Shown: piece by piece, positions 63,986 through 64,000 of the stretch
Layout of the letters: every line of letters starts with the position of its first letter
How positions within the stretch are numbered: position 1 is the stretch's first letter
Assembly: GCA_949316235.1 (NCBI GenBank)
Contig: OX438743.1
Span: 20,643,771-20,707,770 of the forward strand
Direction: 5' to 3'
DNA length: 64,000 nucleotides
Origin: Oegoconia quadripuncta
Lineage: Eukaryota; Arthropoda; Insecta; Lepidoptera; Autostichidae
Notes under the pieces: model-generated
The model's database searches: none
What the model was told of the DNA's origin: nothing
Seen by the model: only the letters and a program-made list of their open reading frames with translations
Translations under genes and position numbers: made by a program

Positions 63986-64000
63986 AGATGAGGAAGACCA
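63986..64000 (+). CDS. Thsd1-like: Possible THSD1-like exon 12 (start only)
   Basis: TCTCTTCTCTACAAATACAG is a plausible acceptor. In phase 2 the next bases read Arg-Asp-Glu-Glu-Asp. Cut by the window edge. Confidence 0.4.

Larger units (their letters stand above)
3245..64000 (+). other. Thsd1-like: THSD1-like transmembrane receptor gene, giant TE-filled introns
   Basis: Gene-level entry for the exons listed separately. Eleven exons join with consistent phases (exit phases 1,0,0,2,1,0,0,0,1,1,2) and GT/AG borders. They encode about 701 residues with the 3' end outside the window: signal peptide (1-15), extracellular beta-rich region (about 30-375), TSP1 repeat (about 383-433), CUB-like domain (about 454-580), transmembrane helix (about 605-624) and a basic, Ser-rich cytoplasmic tail. 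The block before the TSP1 repeat, with an F-x-C-x-L-F pattern and later Y-C-F, resembles vertebrate THSD1, a single-pass TSP1 protein linked to endothelial focal adhesions. The CUB-like domain between TSP1 and membrane is an addition relative to my knowledge of THSD1. Family assignment is by eye. The function in insects is not known to me, and orthology is not proven. Confidence 0.72.

Noticed and set aside
1..64000. CRISPR array, operon, riboswitch or bacterial features
   Set aside because: The window is an insect nuclear genome; tandem repeats here are microsatellites, minisatellites or TE ends, not spaced CRISPR repeats.

Overview
The window is eukaryotic, AT-rich and intron-dominated, and almost certainly comes from a moth or butterfly (Lepidoptera). 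The case rests on its repeats: many copies of LEP1-like Helitrons ending CGGGCGGAAAGCTAG, LINEs and SINEs with CATCAGGTG-type 3' ends, RTE and Jockey/CR1 LINE tails of lepidopteran type, and tRNA-derived SINEs. There is no operon-like organisation.

Nearly the whole window is one host gene on the + strand. Joining exons by splice site and reading phase gives eleven coding exons: 3297-3339, 22345-22982, 23940-24071, 34884-35062, 35590-35729, 38097-38233, 42425-42610, 58400-58540, 58848-58986, 60077-60277 and 61932-62100. A twelfth probably begins at 63986. The product has a signal peptide, a beta-rich extracellular region, one thrombospondin type-1 repeat, a CUB-like domain, one transmembrane segment and a cytoplasmic tail. 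The order of domains and the residues just before the TSP1 repeat resemble vertebrate THSD1. The introns reach 19 kb and are packed with mobile elements.

A second host gene, an intronless CFAP157-like coiled-coil ciliary protein (39817-41685, +), lies inside intron 6 of the first.

Region by region: 1-3.2 kb is SINEs, LINE fragments and a pentanucleotide array. At 3.2-4 kb are exon 1, a (GCAAT)45 array and a degenerate second copy of exon 1. Intron 1 (3.3-22.3 kb) holds SINEs, LEP1 copies, a foldback element, a scrambled Ty1/copia element (12.3-15.4 kb) and tandemly repeated perfect palindromes (19.1-19.6 kb). Introns 2-5 hold LINE relics, two TIR elements and a mariner-like element with arms of about 275 bp (36.8-37.8 kb). 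Intron 7 (42.6-58.4 kb) holds a young Ty3/gypsy element with 155-bp LTRs and a 5-bp target duplication (45.2-49.8 kb), a LINE with most of its reverse transcriptase (53.4-55.7 kb), and minisatellites at 56.4-57.8 kb. Intron 10 carries a 40-bp minisatellite with an 80-bp higher-order period.

Repeat names used here: SINE-A is the tRNA-like SINE whose head reads GTGGCTCAATGTAAACA and whose tail carries CATCAGGTGTGATTGAGGTC. SINE-B has the head TGGTGTAGTGGTTAGC with box B GGTTCGAATCC. SINE-C has the head GTCGGTGGCTCAGCGGTTAA with an RTE-like 3' end. These are local labels, not database names.
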